A DNA stretch of 35,095 nucleotides from positions 1 to 35,095 of the forward strand of contig QHYK01000099.1 of assembly GCA_003224085.1 (NCBI GenBank), written 5' to 3'. Numbering within the stretch: the first letter of the stretch is position 1; every line of letters starts with the position of its first letter. The notes under the pieces are model-generated. The model saw only the letters and a program-made list of their open reading frames with translations, searched no databases and was not told where the DNA came from. Of the stretch, positions 1 through 7,658 are shown piece by piece. The stretch is from Acidobacteriota bacterium (GTDB taxonomy: Bacteria; Acidobacteriota; Terriglobia; Acidiferrales; UBA7541). A program made the translations under genes and the position numbers.

Positions 1-99
1 GTGCCAGCGACCGTAGTTCGGCATATCGGCGACCACATCAAAAATCGTTTCGGCAGGACCGTGGATTTCACTCGTGAAACGCAGGTTTCTGACAGTCAT
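1..99 (-). CDS. SRPBCC-family protein, N-terminal 33 residues (runs off the window)
   Basis: Reading the minus strand from the ATG at 99 gives 33 uninterrupted residues to the window edge: MTVRNLRFTSEIHGPAE, then TIFDVVADMPNYGRWH. The pattern of a beta strand, then a P-A-x-x-I/V-[FW]-x-x-[VL]-A-D helix, then a Y-x-x-W turn is the classic start of SRPBCC / polyketide-cyclase-like ligand-binding proteins. An AGAGGA Shine-Dalgarno lies about 10 nt upstream of the ATG, which supports this start. Members bind hydrophobic ligands or act as START-like or Aha1-like domains, so no specific substrate can be inferred from this fragment. The rest of the gene is outside the window. It points away from the gene at 380, so 100-379 is a divergent intergenic region. 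Confidence 0.7.
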   Translation of the reverse strand, partial: MTVRNLRFTSEIHGPAETIFDVVADMPNYGRWH

Positions 100-184
100 G
101 CAGGCTAATTCCTCTCGCAAAGAAGAGTCGAAAAATCACCACATGAAAGCCAACTCCTGGTAAGTCGCGTTCGCGGAGAAGTGG

Positions 185-224
185 TTTCGGACCGATTTCA
201 CATCGACGAGATCGCTGTTACACG
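185..224 (+). repeat. Dispersed ~40-bp degenerate repeat, copy A
   Basis: TTTCGGACCGATTTCACATC and the following 20 nt align base for base, with substitutions, to 1761-1799 and 4107-4147. The shared skeleton is TTTCG, then GATTCCACATGGACG, then CGCTGTTAATC. Copy A also shares AAGTGGTTTCGG with copy B just upstream. This is the most diverged copy. It lies in the 100-379 intergenic stretch, in which I see nothing else. Confidence 0.45.
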
Positions 225-379
225 TCCGTGTGAACGAACGTTGTTGACGAAATGAGTCCTCCCTCGGTCATTAGGGAAACTCGGCACAGATACTGGTGTC
301 TAATCATATAGGAATCATCACTCGCATAGCATGGACTGCCACAGAGCATTTTTGCTCACGGCAGGGACCTTAGGTCAGC

Positions 380-1666
380 ATGGAAAAATCAAAGCGCGAT
401 AGCGGTCAACATGAGGGCCCTTTCGCCCTGCACGAAATCACATTTTCAGTAGACATCGCATGTGCCATTGCGTATGCGGTCCTTGTATACATTTCCAAAA
501 GCCAAGGTTCCTGGACTCCCAAGAATGACTCGACCTATTTCTTTCTCCGAAGCACATATAGGGTCAATGATCTTCTGCGTCTCAGTTCAATTGGCACGGT
601 CTCCACAAGAGAGGTCGCTCGTCAATTTCCATCTCGATGGAGTCAGGTCGGAGCCGAGCTATTAACCGTCGTCACCATCTTCGGTGTGGCCTCACTGTTT
701 GTCTTGTTCTTGAGGCTTGTTCCTAAGTCAAGCTTGTATCGCGAGTTGCTGAGGTATGTAGCCGGCGCGACGGCACTGTTCGCCACGCCAGCTTGCTACT
801 TATACGTATCAAGACTGACGTGGAATTGGGCGCCGGAGTCACTCCCGGTTTCGTCCTACCCATCTTGGCAAATTTTCCCGTTGACCGTGCTTGTGGCGGA
901 GGTGCTCTCCTTTGGCATTTTGTTGAGAGGATACCGAGGGCGGTTCATTCCCGCTCTGGTCCTGAACACCTTCCTGTTCCTCCACTATGCGTTTTGGTTG
1001 TTTGTTCTTTGGCCGAGAATTGGTATTTCAGGGTTTAGGCTATACTCGCCATTCGCGCTGCTGTTGGTCTTTCTGCTTTCGGGAGTTGTCTGGCTGCTCT
1101 ATTTTAGGTTGCCAGACACGGATGCCATTGCGACAACTGAGTCTAAAAGAGCCGGAAGATGGGCGTATTTCACGGCGGCCTTCTTCCTCGCGGTCCTCAT
1201 TTTTGTTTGGTTGCCCACCAGCGGGAGCACGAGCGTGACTCACCCTAAGAATATTGAATCACTCAGAATTCAAATGTCACGAGGCCCCTGTTATGGCAGG
1301 TGTCCCAGCTACACCGTAACGATTCACGGAAATGGGTCAATCGAATATGTTGGCGAGCGGTATGTCAAAACCCGAGGCCTACAGGTCGGCCGACTTGGAC
1401 GCGAACAGGTCCTTGCGGTGTTGCGGAGCCTGGACCGGGCGCAGTTCCCAGCCCTTGAGGACCGTGCTTTCACATGGTGTTTCGACTCTGCGAGCGTTGG
1501 GATATCCGTTTCAGCAGATGGGAGCACAAAGCGAGTCGTCAGCGATAGCTATTGCGATGGAGCTAAGGCTGGAGCGCAAGCCAAGTTTGTGCGAGCGGCT
1601 GATGAAATTGACGCAATTCTTGATGCCAAGCGGTGGTTAAGCTGCGACGGTCCATGCCGCGAGTGA
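380..1666 (+). CDS. Multi-TM membrane protein with C-terminal DUF6438-like domain
   Basis: This 428-residue protein has two parts. Residues about 20-280 contain some seven hydrophobic segments (roughly 24-40, 93-113, 125-143, 166-184, 190-211, 222-242, 262-279) and form an integral inner-membrane region with no family I recognise. Residues about 290-420 match the DUF6438 pattern: SRGPCYGRCPSYTVTI at 300-315, followed by G-x-x-x-Y-x-G, then a helix (REQVLAVLRSLDRAQF), and further Cys at 367, 392, 423 and 427. DUF6438 proteins are small, usually exported, and of unknown function; the paired Cys suggest disulfides, so the domain is probably outside the cytoplasm. The ATG at 380 has only a weak AGG nearby. 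The fusion to a large membrane region is less usual than the stand-alone form. Confidence 0.8.
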   Translation: MEKSKRDSGQHEGPFALHEITFSVDIACAIAYAVLVYISKSQGSWTPKNDSTYFFLRSTYRVNDLLRLSSIGTVSTREVARQFPSRWSQVGAELLTVVTIFGVASLFVLFLRLVPKSSLYRELLRYVAGATALFATPACYLYVSRLTWNWAPESLPVSSYPSWQIFPLTVLVAEVLSFGILLRGYRGRFIPALVLNTFLFLHYAFWLFVLWPRIGISGFRLYSPFALLLVFLLSGVVWLLYFRLPDTDAIATTESKRAGRWAYFTAAFFLAVLIFVWLPTSGSTSVTHPKNIESLRIQMSRGPCYGRCPSYTVTIHGNGSIEYVGERYVKTRGLQVGRLGREQVLAVLRSLDRAQFPALEDRAFTWCFDSASVGISVSADGSTKRVVSDSYCDGAKAGAQAKFVRAADEIDAILDAKRWLSCDGPCRE

Positions 1667-1742
1667 GCCGAACGAGGCTTCTTTCGCAACCGCTGCTAAT
1701 GGCTCACCAGCGCCACGAAGTGCGGCCAGTGCCTGTGTAGTG

Positions 1743-1766
1743 CCGAAACCGTCCAAGTGGTTTCGG
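1743..1766. terminator. 8-bp perfect hairpin between convergent genes
   Basis: CCGAAACC (1743-1750), an 8-nt loop, then GGTTTCGG (1759-1766) form a perfect stem that G-T pairs can extend by two. It sits between the stops of two convergent genes (1666 and 1893), which suits a bidirectional transcription stop. There is no U-tract on either side, so it is not a textbook intrinsic terminator. It overlaps the start of repeat copy B and may instead belong to that repeat. Confidence 0.35.
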
Positions 1767-1799
1767 TGGATTCCACATGGACGGGAGCGCTGTTAATCG
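1761..1799 (+). repeat. Dispersed ~40-bp degenerate repeat, copy B
   Basis: Begins TTTCGGTGGATTCCACATGG and ends CGCTGTTAATCG. It is the closest match to copy C (4107-4147). In one frame it reads F-G-G-F-H-M-D-G-S-A-V-N-R-P, which resembles a decayed coding end, but no open gene surrounds it. Confidence 0.5.
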
Positions 1800-1892
1800 T
1801 CCAAGTGAACCCAACGCTCCGGCTACTTCTGTTCGGCCATGGTGCACACGACGGGACGCTCGACAGATCGAAAGTACTCCGGTTGCCGGAGA

Positions 1893-3452
1893 CTACTGGG
1901 CGGGTTTTTCGACTTTTTCTTGGGGCCGAGATCTAAGCGGCACCCGCACTGGGCGGTACAAGTTCGAAGCTGCACCCAACAGGAGCTCTGCTTTCAGGTA
2001 CGACGATGGAAGGCTCTCAATGAAAGCGATTGTCAAGTCTGGATCGTTTTGGACACCGACCTGCACAAGGGGCCCTATTCCCTTGAAGAAATGAATGTCG
2101 CCAGTTCTTTGCTGCTCCAAAACAACGCGATTTGCGGAGGCAAACGCACGTTGAAGCAGATCGTGTAATTCGTCGTTCTTGTTTTGCGCGACCGCGACGA
2201 AGGCCCGGGCCGAAAACAGGTTCACGTTCATTTCGTCATCCACAGGCCTATTCGTGCTTTGAGCTTCGGCAATTAATTCTGCTGCCCGTTCCGGATAATC
2301 ACCAGCGATATTGCGCGCTACATCGAGCGCGGTACTGGCGCGGTCACCGTCCGGCAACTGTTCCGCCATAGCGATCGCCGCTTCGGGGTTGACATGCGAA
2401 AGGCTGACCGCATCCATGTGGGTTTGTTGTTGTTCGGACGTGGAGGAAGACCACCGATGGTGGAAACGGATAGGGTGCAAGCGAGCCGCTTTGCTGAATT
2501 CTAGGGTTCCTTGCAACTCCGGTCTGGTTGCTTCCAACTGTTTGGCAAGTTCGGCGTCACGGTTTATCAGCGATCCTAAAAACAAAATTGTCGCGTCGAT
2601 GGTATTGTGCGCCTTCACGACTCTGCCGTCGCTGGTGTAGCCTTCCAATTCAAACTGGTACCTGCTTGTGTCCGCGGCAAGCAGGTTCTTTACCAGTGCG
2701 CGCAAAGCGGGCTGTACCGAATCAAATGGGAGGCCTCCCGCTAGCACTTCGAGCATCTTCCCAAACTCAAAATCATCGGAGTACTGATGAGCGTTTTGGC
2801 TATATCTGGCAAATGCCGGCTCTAAAACTGATTCAAGAACACGAATTGCATGTTGATTATCCTTGCCCCAATCATTCAGGGTAGCTTGCATTGCCGCATA
2901 CCCCAGCGCCGCGTACGGATAGAATCCCTGTTTGCCCAGGCGATCTGCTTCCTGCTGCAAGACGGGCAACGCGCTCACTCCATCGCGCTGAATCAAAACC
3001 TCAAATAATCGGTGCACCAGCGCCATTTCGGGCGGTGAGGCGGCCCACTTTGGCACAGGCTCTCCTATGTTCAAGCTCTGGAGAAGTTCCAAGGCTCGAC
3101 CCGAATCTAATCGGATCAGTAAACCGATAGCGGCGTTCTGCGTGGACGTGCGTTGTGGCCCTTTCGATTGAGATGAGAATGTGAACAGTTCACTTGCCCA
3201 CTCTCGTCCCAGGTCGGGGCGCAATTGCGAAACCAGATCGGCTTGGCGAGGTAGCAAATTCATCAGACGAATCGGCACCGGCAACTGCTGACCCAAGTCA
3301 TGGCTCTCTTGCAGAAGCCTTATGATAGTGGTGTCGGCGTCACTCGTCGAAAGCACTCCAGATTCGCTGGATTGGGATTCGTTCTGTTGAGCTTTTAAGA
3401 GGCTAGTGAAGAGTACGAACGAAGCGAGGAGCGTACAAACTGGCCGCCGCAT
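1893..3452 (-). CDS. Secreted helical-repeat protein of unknown function
   Basis: The 519-residue product opens with a clear Sec signal peptide (MRRPVCTLLASFVLFTSLLKAQ, cut near residue 22). The rest is almost wholly alpha-helical, with repeated helix pairs rich in Ala, Leu and Glu, for example AIAMAEQLPDGDRASTALD followed by DYPERAAELIAEA. This is the look of TPR- or HEAT-like solenoids found in many acidobacterial secreted proteins of unknown function. No catalytic motif is visible. The last ~20 residues turn basic and Pro-rich and lose the helical pattern, so the C-terminus may be replaced or shortened. The next gene on the same strand (stop at 3672) is 219 nt upstream of this start, so this is probably a separate transcript. 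Confidence 0.75.
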   Translation of the reverse strand: MRRPVCTLLASFVLFTSLLKAQQNESQSSESGVLSTSDADTTIIRLLQESHDLGQQLPVPIRLMNLLPRQADLVSQLRPDLGREWASELFTFSSQSKGPQRTSTQNAAIGLLIRLDSGRALELLQSLNIGEPVPKWAASPPEMALVHRLFEVLIQRDGVSALPVLQQEADRLGKQGFYPYAALGYAAMQATLNDWGKDNQHAIRVLESVLEPAFARYSQNAHQYSDDFEFGKMLEVLAGGLPFDSVQPALRALVKNLLAADTSRYQFELEGYTSDGRVVKAHNTIDATILFLGSLINRDAELAKQLEATRPELQGTLEFSKAARLHPIRFHHRWSSSTSEQQQTHMDAVSLSHVNPEAAIAMAEQLPDGDRASTALDVARNIAGDYPERAAELIAEAQSTNRPVDDEMNVNLFSARAFVAVAQNKNDELHDLLQRAFASANRVVLEQQRTGDIHFFKGIGPLVQVGVQNDPDLTIAFIESLPSSYLKAELLLGAASNLYRPVRVPLRSRPQEKVEKPAQ

Positions 3453-3671
3453 ACAGATCTCCCACCGGCATAGATTCGCCCCTGATTATACATCCTTGCA
3501 GGTCTCAGCGATGTCTTGGGGCCTCAACAAGTAGGCTTGGCCTTCGGATCAACGGATAGTCAATATGAATACACAAAAAAGCGTTTGCGTTTGCCGATTC
3601 ACTTCCAGTTACCCGATTAGTAACGAGATCGGACAAGGAAGGAGCGACCCACTTGTCCGACAAAAGCCAGA

Positions 3672-4019
3672 TTACTGGGAAGCCGTGAACTTCCCTCTGC
3701 GCTTCCTGGCTATCCACTCGACGGACTTAACCAGCAGTACGATAGCAATAAACCAAGCGGCAGCAACGACGAGAGCGTCCCAATAAAATTTGCCGGGTCG
3801 AGTTTCCTCTAGCAATAGTCGTCGCAGGTCGATTGCTGCTCCTAATGAGCAGAGCGCAAAAAATATACGAAACCCTTTCTTAATCCACGGACGGTACGGA
3901 GGACCGCTAATACCGTAGAACTTTATGAATCGTCGCCAATCAATATTCCACCAAAGCGTCCATGCGAAACCCGCCATCAAAAACCCGATAGTCATCACTT
4001 CTTCATTAGGCGTCTGCAC
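3672..4019 (-). CDS. Small membrane protein, unknown
   Basis: A 115-residue protein with hydrophobic segments at about 9-25, 50-66 and 80-100, Trp-rich loops (TLWWNIDWRR) and a basic tail (ARKRRGKFTASQ), consistent with a three-helix inner-membrane protein with its C-terminus in the cytoplasm. The GTG at 4019 has a GAGG about 6 nt upstream; an in-frame ATG at 3995 is the alternative start. I do not recognise a family. It lies head-to-head with the CPBP protease gene, so the ~170 bp between them (with repeat copy C) probably holds both promoters. Confidence 0.6.
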   Translation of the reverse strand: MQTPNEEVMTIGFLMAGFAWTLWWNIDWRRFIKFYGISGPPYRPWIKKGFRIFFALCSLGAAIDLRRLLLEETRPGKFYWDALVVAAAWFIAIVLLVKSVEWIARKRRGKFTASQ

Positions 4020-4106
4020 CCTATGCCTCGGCGTCCCAACGAGAATTTACCACGATTTTGTCCAAGTGGCTGGCAAGTGGCGTTCTCGTCCATTTGACCA
4101 GCGACC

Positions 4107-4147
4107 TTTCGCGGCGAATTCCATATGTACGCGAACGCTGTTAATCA
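4107..4147 (+). repeat. Dispersed ~40-bp degenerate repeat, copy C
   Basis: TTTCGCGGCGAATTCCATAT through CGCTGTTAATCA aligns with copies A and B. The 60 nt before it also contain GTCCAAGTGG, as in copy B. It ends about 40 nt upstream of the protease start codon at 4189. Confidence 0.5.
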
Positions 4148-4188
4148 GGCGCTATTCGAATTGTTATACACTCGCGGTAAGACATGGC

Positions 4189-5298
4189 ATGTCTCCCTCA
4201 ATCGTACTTCTAGTCTTGTATCCCCTTATCAGCCTTGGTGCGACTGACCTCTTTTACTCGCTGTGGCCAAAGAAGCGGCCACCAGTTTCGAGTTTGGCTG
4301 CTCGCGCCCAGACCGAAGCTGAGAAGGGGGCTACGGCTCGCTTGGGGGCATTAATATCGCTCTTTATCTACGGCAGCTTGATGTGTGGCACCGTCCTGTG
4401 GCAGCTGTTCTTTTCCGTGGGTCTGGACAAAGTCGGTTTCTCCAGTAACAAGCGGCTAACGAGTGCGCTTATCGGCGGTTACTTAGGCATTTCTTGGGCG
4501 GGCGCTTCAATTTGGCTTCTAGTGCTGGGCGCCGCAACGGGACGGATGCGGCGCGAAATCCGTGGACTAATGGCTCCGCTCAAAGTCCAAATTGCTGTTT
4601 GGCTGATGGGAGCTCTAGCGGAAGAGACCTGGCGGGTAATGGCAATTGCGGCTCTGGTGACCAGCCGAAATTCGCCTCTTTTTTCGGTCGTCGCCGTAGG
4701 CGTTGCCTTTGGCATCGGGTTCCTAAACCTGGGCCTCCAGCGTGCGGCCGCTGCCAGCCTCGAAGGAGTGTTCTTCGGGTTTCTTTTCTTGTGGCAGGGG
4801 TCTTTCCTTGCTCCCTTTACGGCTCATCTAGGGGTTCAGGCAGTCTACCTATGGGGAGTGGGAGAATGGTCCCAAGACCCAAGGAGCCGCAAAACTTGGC
4901 AGATACCGGGAACCAAATGCCCAGTTTGTCAGGCAAATTTGAAGCTACTGCAAATCAAGCTGAGTGAAGTATTCGCATGTCCGTCATGCAAGGAGCCTTT
5001 GAGCCTTTCGGACGGGTATCAAAATCTGATGCGCTTTTCAGGTGCGTTTTCATTCTGTTCCTTGAACCTCTGCACGCTCGTTCTATTAACGAGCTGGCTC
5101 CCCGGTGATTTAGGCGCTTGGCTCACTTTCCCGGTATCGTATGGACTAGCAACCAGCGGTCTTTTCCTCTATCAAAGAGCATTTACACGGCTCTTTCCTC
5201 CTCGGCTGCAACGAGGGGCTCCTTACTTTATCACTCTAAATCTTGAAGGTCGCCACAAATCGAAATCCGGCAACGGTGAAGACCATGACAGCAACTGA
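4189..5298 (+). CDS. CPBP-family (Abi/CAAX) intramembrane protease with zinc ribbon
   Basis: I start at the ATG at 4189, not the longer in-frame ORF from 3925: upstream residues are hydrophilic, overlap the opposite-strand gene and carry the intergenic repeat, while residue 1 onward is a clean membrane segment. The 369-residue product has about eight hydrophobic segments. The glutamate motif E145-E146-x-x-R149 (AEETWR) is the CPBP motif 1, and H213 (FTAHLGVQA) fits the last conserved His. The usual F-x-x-x-H motif 2 reads AFGIGFLN (174-180) with no His, so proteolysis is uncertain. Residues 244-267 hold two CPxC pairs (CPVC, CPSC) 16 residues apart, a zinc ribbon inserted between the protease core and two more TM helices. 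CPBP proteins process prenylated or membrane substrates or act in bacteriocin immunity; the partner here is unknown. Confidence 0.75.
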   Translation: MSPSIVLLVLYPLISLGATDLFYSLWPKKRPPVSSLAARAQTEAEKGATARLGALISLFIYGSLMCGTVLWQLFFSVGLDKVGFSSNKRLTSALIGGYLGISWAGASIWLLVLGAATGRMRREIRGLMAPLKVQIAVWLMGALAEETWRVMAIAALVTSRNSPLFSVVAVGVAFGIGFLNLGLQRAAAASLEGVFFGFLFLWQGSFLAPFTAHLGVQAVYLWGVGEWSQDPRSRKTWQIPGTKCPVCQANLKLLQIKLSEVFACPSCKEPLSLSDGYQNLMRFSGAFSFCSLNLCTLVLLTSWLPGDLGAWLTFPVSYGLATSGLFLYQRAFTRLFPPRLQRGAPYFITLNLEGRHKSKSGNGEDHDSN

Positions 5299-5549
5299 AG
5301 AACTTCTGCCCTGGGGCAACTCCCGGGCCAGGCCGGCGACGCAAACGAGGCAACAGGACTCCAAATAGGACCGACTGCAAATCATGTGTACTACGGAATG
5401 GATTCATCGCGGAATCTTCATATGAGCGACGGACGATCATACCCCCAATGCAACGGACCTTGCGATGAAGTCGCCGACTGGACCAACTAGCTCCAGGAAT
5501 TTCAGTTTCCGATGATCCGACTTATCGGGCACTTGGGCACAGTGTTCCA

Positions 5550-6620
5550 CTAAGGGATGCCGGTCCTCTTTGTTTCGGGCGTAAGCAAAACCACTCTCCC
5601 TGGCGTTTGTTCAATTCGGTCGATTGCACGAATCGCTTCAGCGTAAGGAACATCTGGCTCCGCATCAAAAAACACGGTGCAGCTTGCCCTTGCCCCGATT
5701 TGCGCCCTCAATGCGTCCGACAGGTTGTCCGGCTCAATTCTTGCGGAGTTCAAATACCATTTGTTGCTCGATTCCACGCGAACCACGCACGCCTGCTCAC
5801 AAGGGACATGTTTGAATAGGGATGACTCTGGAAAATATGTGAGGACAAACAGCCCGTACGAACGATGGTCGTATCCCCATGCATAGTGAAACACAAGAAT
5901 CCCAGAGATTACTAACAGAAGCAGAATCTGCGAGTACAGCAGACCAATTTGAGAGAAGAAAGGAATCCACGGCGCGACCTTCACTCTGTGGAGTGCTGGA
6001 TAACCATGGAGGGAACGCGGCGGTTCAAAAAAGTCGAGACCTTCCGCGCGGCGCCTGCGAAGGCTTTCTCGTATGCCTACAATCAGAACACCCAGACCGA
6101 TAGACCCTGAAAGAAATGAAATCCAAAATGCATTCTGGTAGTACCTATTCCACCGGAAGAAATCGTCGTTACTGGCGATGACGTACAATCGCGGATTGCC
6201 TGCATCTAAGCATCCAGTATCAGAGAGAACTTCAATCCGAAGATTGTAGTGGCCGCGCTTGCCTTCAAATCCTCCAAGGAATGAACCAGTGACCGTATCT
6301 CGCCCTCTGGCGCGGCTCTCATCCTCTATCCACTGATAGCGATAAACAGGAAGACCGCCGAGAGAAGATATTCGTCGTGTCTCCAATCCGACGCCGTTGC
6401 TGCAGATGAGATTGCCACCTTGGGAAAGACCAATGTCGATGGAGTAAGAACCGTGGATGTTTAAGTCAAGATCAGCGTTAATGGTGCCGCGAACCAGCGA
6501 TACGGGCATGTCCACCGCTCGCAACGTTCGAGATTGAATCCAGTATGTCGTCCCGATAAATCCAACGATGGCGGCGAGGAGTACGACACATCCCACCATT
6601 ATGGTAGGGGGTCTCCGCAT
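5550..6620 (-). CDS. Membrane protein with C-terminal ExbD/TolR-like domain
   Basis: The 356-residue protein has a TM helix at about 8-27, a periplasmic domain with two Cys (73 and 137) to about 160, TM helices at about 166-184 and 228-246, and a C-terminal soluble domain. Residues 286-350 follow the ExbD/TolR periplasmic pattern: W-Y-L-N-S near 288, then L-x-x-A-L-R-A near 300-306, V-F-F-D-A-E near 316-321, V-P-Y-A-E-A-I at 324-330, and V-V-L-L-T-P at 343-348. In canonical ExbD this domain dimerises and binds peptidoglycan or TonB-box partners to couple proton motive force. Here the canonical single TM helix with its conserved Asp is replaced by a three-TM region, and no exbB/tolQ neighbour is present. 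It is probably an unusual relative with the domain reused; exact role unknown. Confidence 0.65.
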   Translation of the reverse strand: MRRPPTIMVGCVVLLAAIVGFIGTTYWIQSRTLRAVDMPVSLVRGTINADLDLNIHGSYSIDIGLSQGGNLICSNGVGLETRRISSLGGLPVYRYQWIEDESRARGRDTVTGSFLGGFEGKRGHYNLRIEVLSDTGCLDAGNPRLYVIASNDDFFRWNRYYQNAFWISFLSGSIGLGVLIVGIRESLRRRRAEGLDFFEPPRSLHGYPALHRVKVAPWIPFFSQIGLLYSQILLLLVISGILVFHYAWGYDHRSYGLFVLTYFPESSLFKHVPCEQACVVRVESSNKWYLNSARIEPDNLSDALRAQIGARASCTVFFDAEPDVPYAEAIRAIDRIEQTPGRVVLLTPETKRTGIP

Positions 6621-6844
6621 ATCTATTCAGACTCCGTAGCCTTGGAAATGTTCCCAGGGCTTCGAGTACTCGGAACTTTAGATGAGTATTGTTGACGAAT
6701 GCCACCCTAGCAATGACTGAAACTCGTGGATATGTTCGGGAGTAACACGGGTCAACTCCTTCCATGAGAAGGCCGGTGAGTGTCAAGTCTTTCCTTTCAT
6801 TTTTTCCGGCTCGCAATACTCTGCCGACTAGGTCCGGACAGAAA

Positions 6845-7132
6845 TCAGCCCTCTGCCGGCTTTCGTGCACCTTTGTTTGGTCGACTCGGCCCGGGATCTT
6901 CAAAGAGAAATTGGTTTCGATCGTTAATGGCAAGCGCACGGATTCGGCCCTTTCGTCCCCAATCCGCAATCGTGTTTGTTGAAACGCCGCACCGTCGTGC
7001 AATCTCAAGAGTGGTAAGCATGCCTCGTTCACGAAGCCGATCGAAGCGGCTCTTGAGTCCGTAGGCCGTTCGAATGTAGCCAACGGCTGGTGATGTCAAC
7101 GGCAAGCCGTCGCCTGTTTTGAACCCGTTCTC
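6845..7132 (-). pseudogene. C-terminal remnant of a large serine recombinase
   Basis: The minus-strand frame reads GFKTGDGLPLTSPAVGYIR, then YGLKSRFDRLRERGMLT, then a helix-turn-helix (EIARRCGVSTNTIADW), then ALAINDRNQFLFEDPG. This order (T-G-D-G-x-P-L, 'YGLKSR..RLRERGMLT', HTH, 'NDRN..L(Y/F)E.PG') is the C-terminal end of site-specific serine recombinases common in soil bacterial mobile elements. Upstream of about 7132 the frame no longer resembles the family and no resolvase catalytic domain is found, so only the tail remains. It lies directly beside the broken DsbD-type fragment, suggesting an old insertion and decay. 6621-6844 holds nothing I can support. Confidence 0.65.
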
Positions 7133-7354
7133 CGATCCTTGATCCGCCCTCAAGATCCGGTTCGCCGCCGCCAGATATTCGTTTCGCAACGGGATCCTTG
7201 ATCGACTGTTCCGGTGACATAGGCGAGCAGCCGCACCCAAAGCATTCCAGAGCCTCCCTAACTTGATCGTCGAACTCGGATTGTACATGCTCTTGACGTT
7301 TCAGAAACCAGCTGTGCGAGGAAATCGCGAGACCGGAAAACAAGCCTTTTCAAT

Positions 7355-7605
7355 GCTTTTGAGATTTTTGACCATACGGGCAAATTCAGGATCGCCGAGG
7401 ATGTAAGGGTTGGCGCCTCTAAAGCTGGCGATGGCTTCCGCGCCCTGTTGTCAGCTAGCAAGACCGTTTCGATTGAGGGAGAGCTGCACTATCAAGCCTG
7501 CGACAAGACGATTTGCTATCCACCTACGTCGGTCCGGTAAAATGGGAGTTGCAGATTCAACCTCTTGACCTGAAGCGATCTCCAAAGGCCATTCAACACA
7601 AATAG
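7355..7605 (+). pseudogene. DsbD alpha-domain-like 3' end, frameshifted
   Basis: The plus frame from about 7355 gives F-E-I-F-D-H-T-G-K-F, then VSIEGELHYQACDKTICYPP, closely matching the end of the thiol-disulfide interchange domain (DsbD_N-like) proteins frequent in Acidobacteriota, in which 'YQACdd..C(Y/L)pP' carries the redox Cys pair. After T-S-V a single missing C moves the frame into a stop (TAA). Restoring one C in GTCCGGTAAAATGG continues P-V-K-W-E-L-Q-I-Q-P-L-D and then I-Q-H-K-stop at 7605, the usual family ending. The 5' part of the gene is gone. I conclude a truncated, frameshifted pseudogene. Confidence 0.6.
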
Positions 7606-7658
7606 ATCCTTGGGTTGATGGAACTAGGAAGTACCAATGCTTTGGAAGGACGAAGACC

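Noticed and set aside
3925-4188. 88-codon N-terminal extension of the CPBP protease ORF
   Set aside because: Hydrophilic, contains the intergenic repeat, and overlaps the opposite-strand membrane-protein gene; the ATG at 4189 opens a proper membrane segment.
6478-7083. 201-codon minus-strand ORF overlapping the ExbD-like gene start
   Set aside because: It uses another frame of both the ExbD-like gene and the recombinase tail; no protein-like pattern.
7535-7545. Selenocysteine or readthrough explanation for the stop in the DsbD-like fragment
   Set aside because: The stop is TAA and is explained by a one-base deletion; the continuation lies in another frame.
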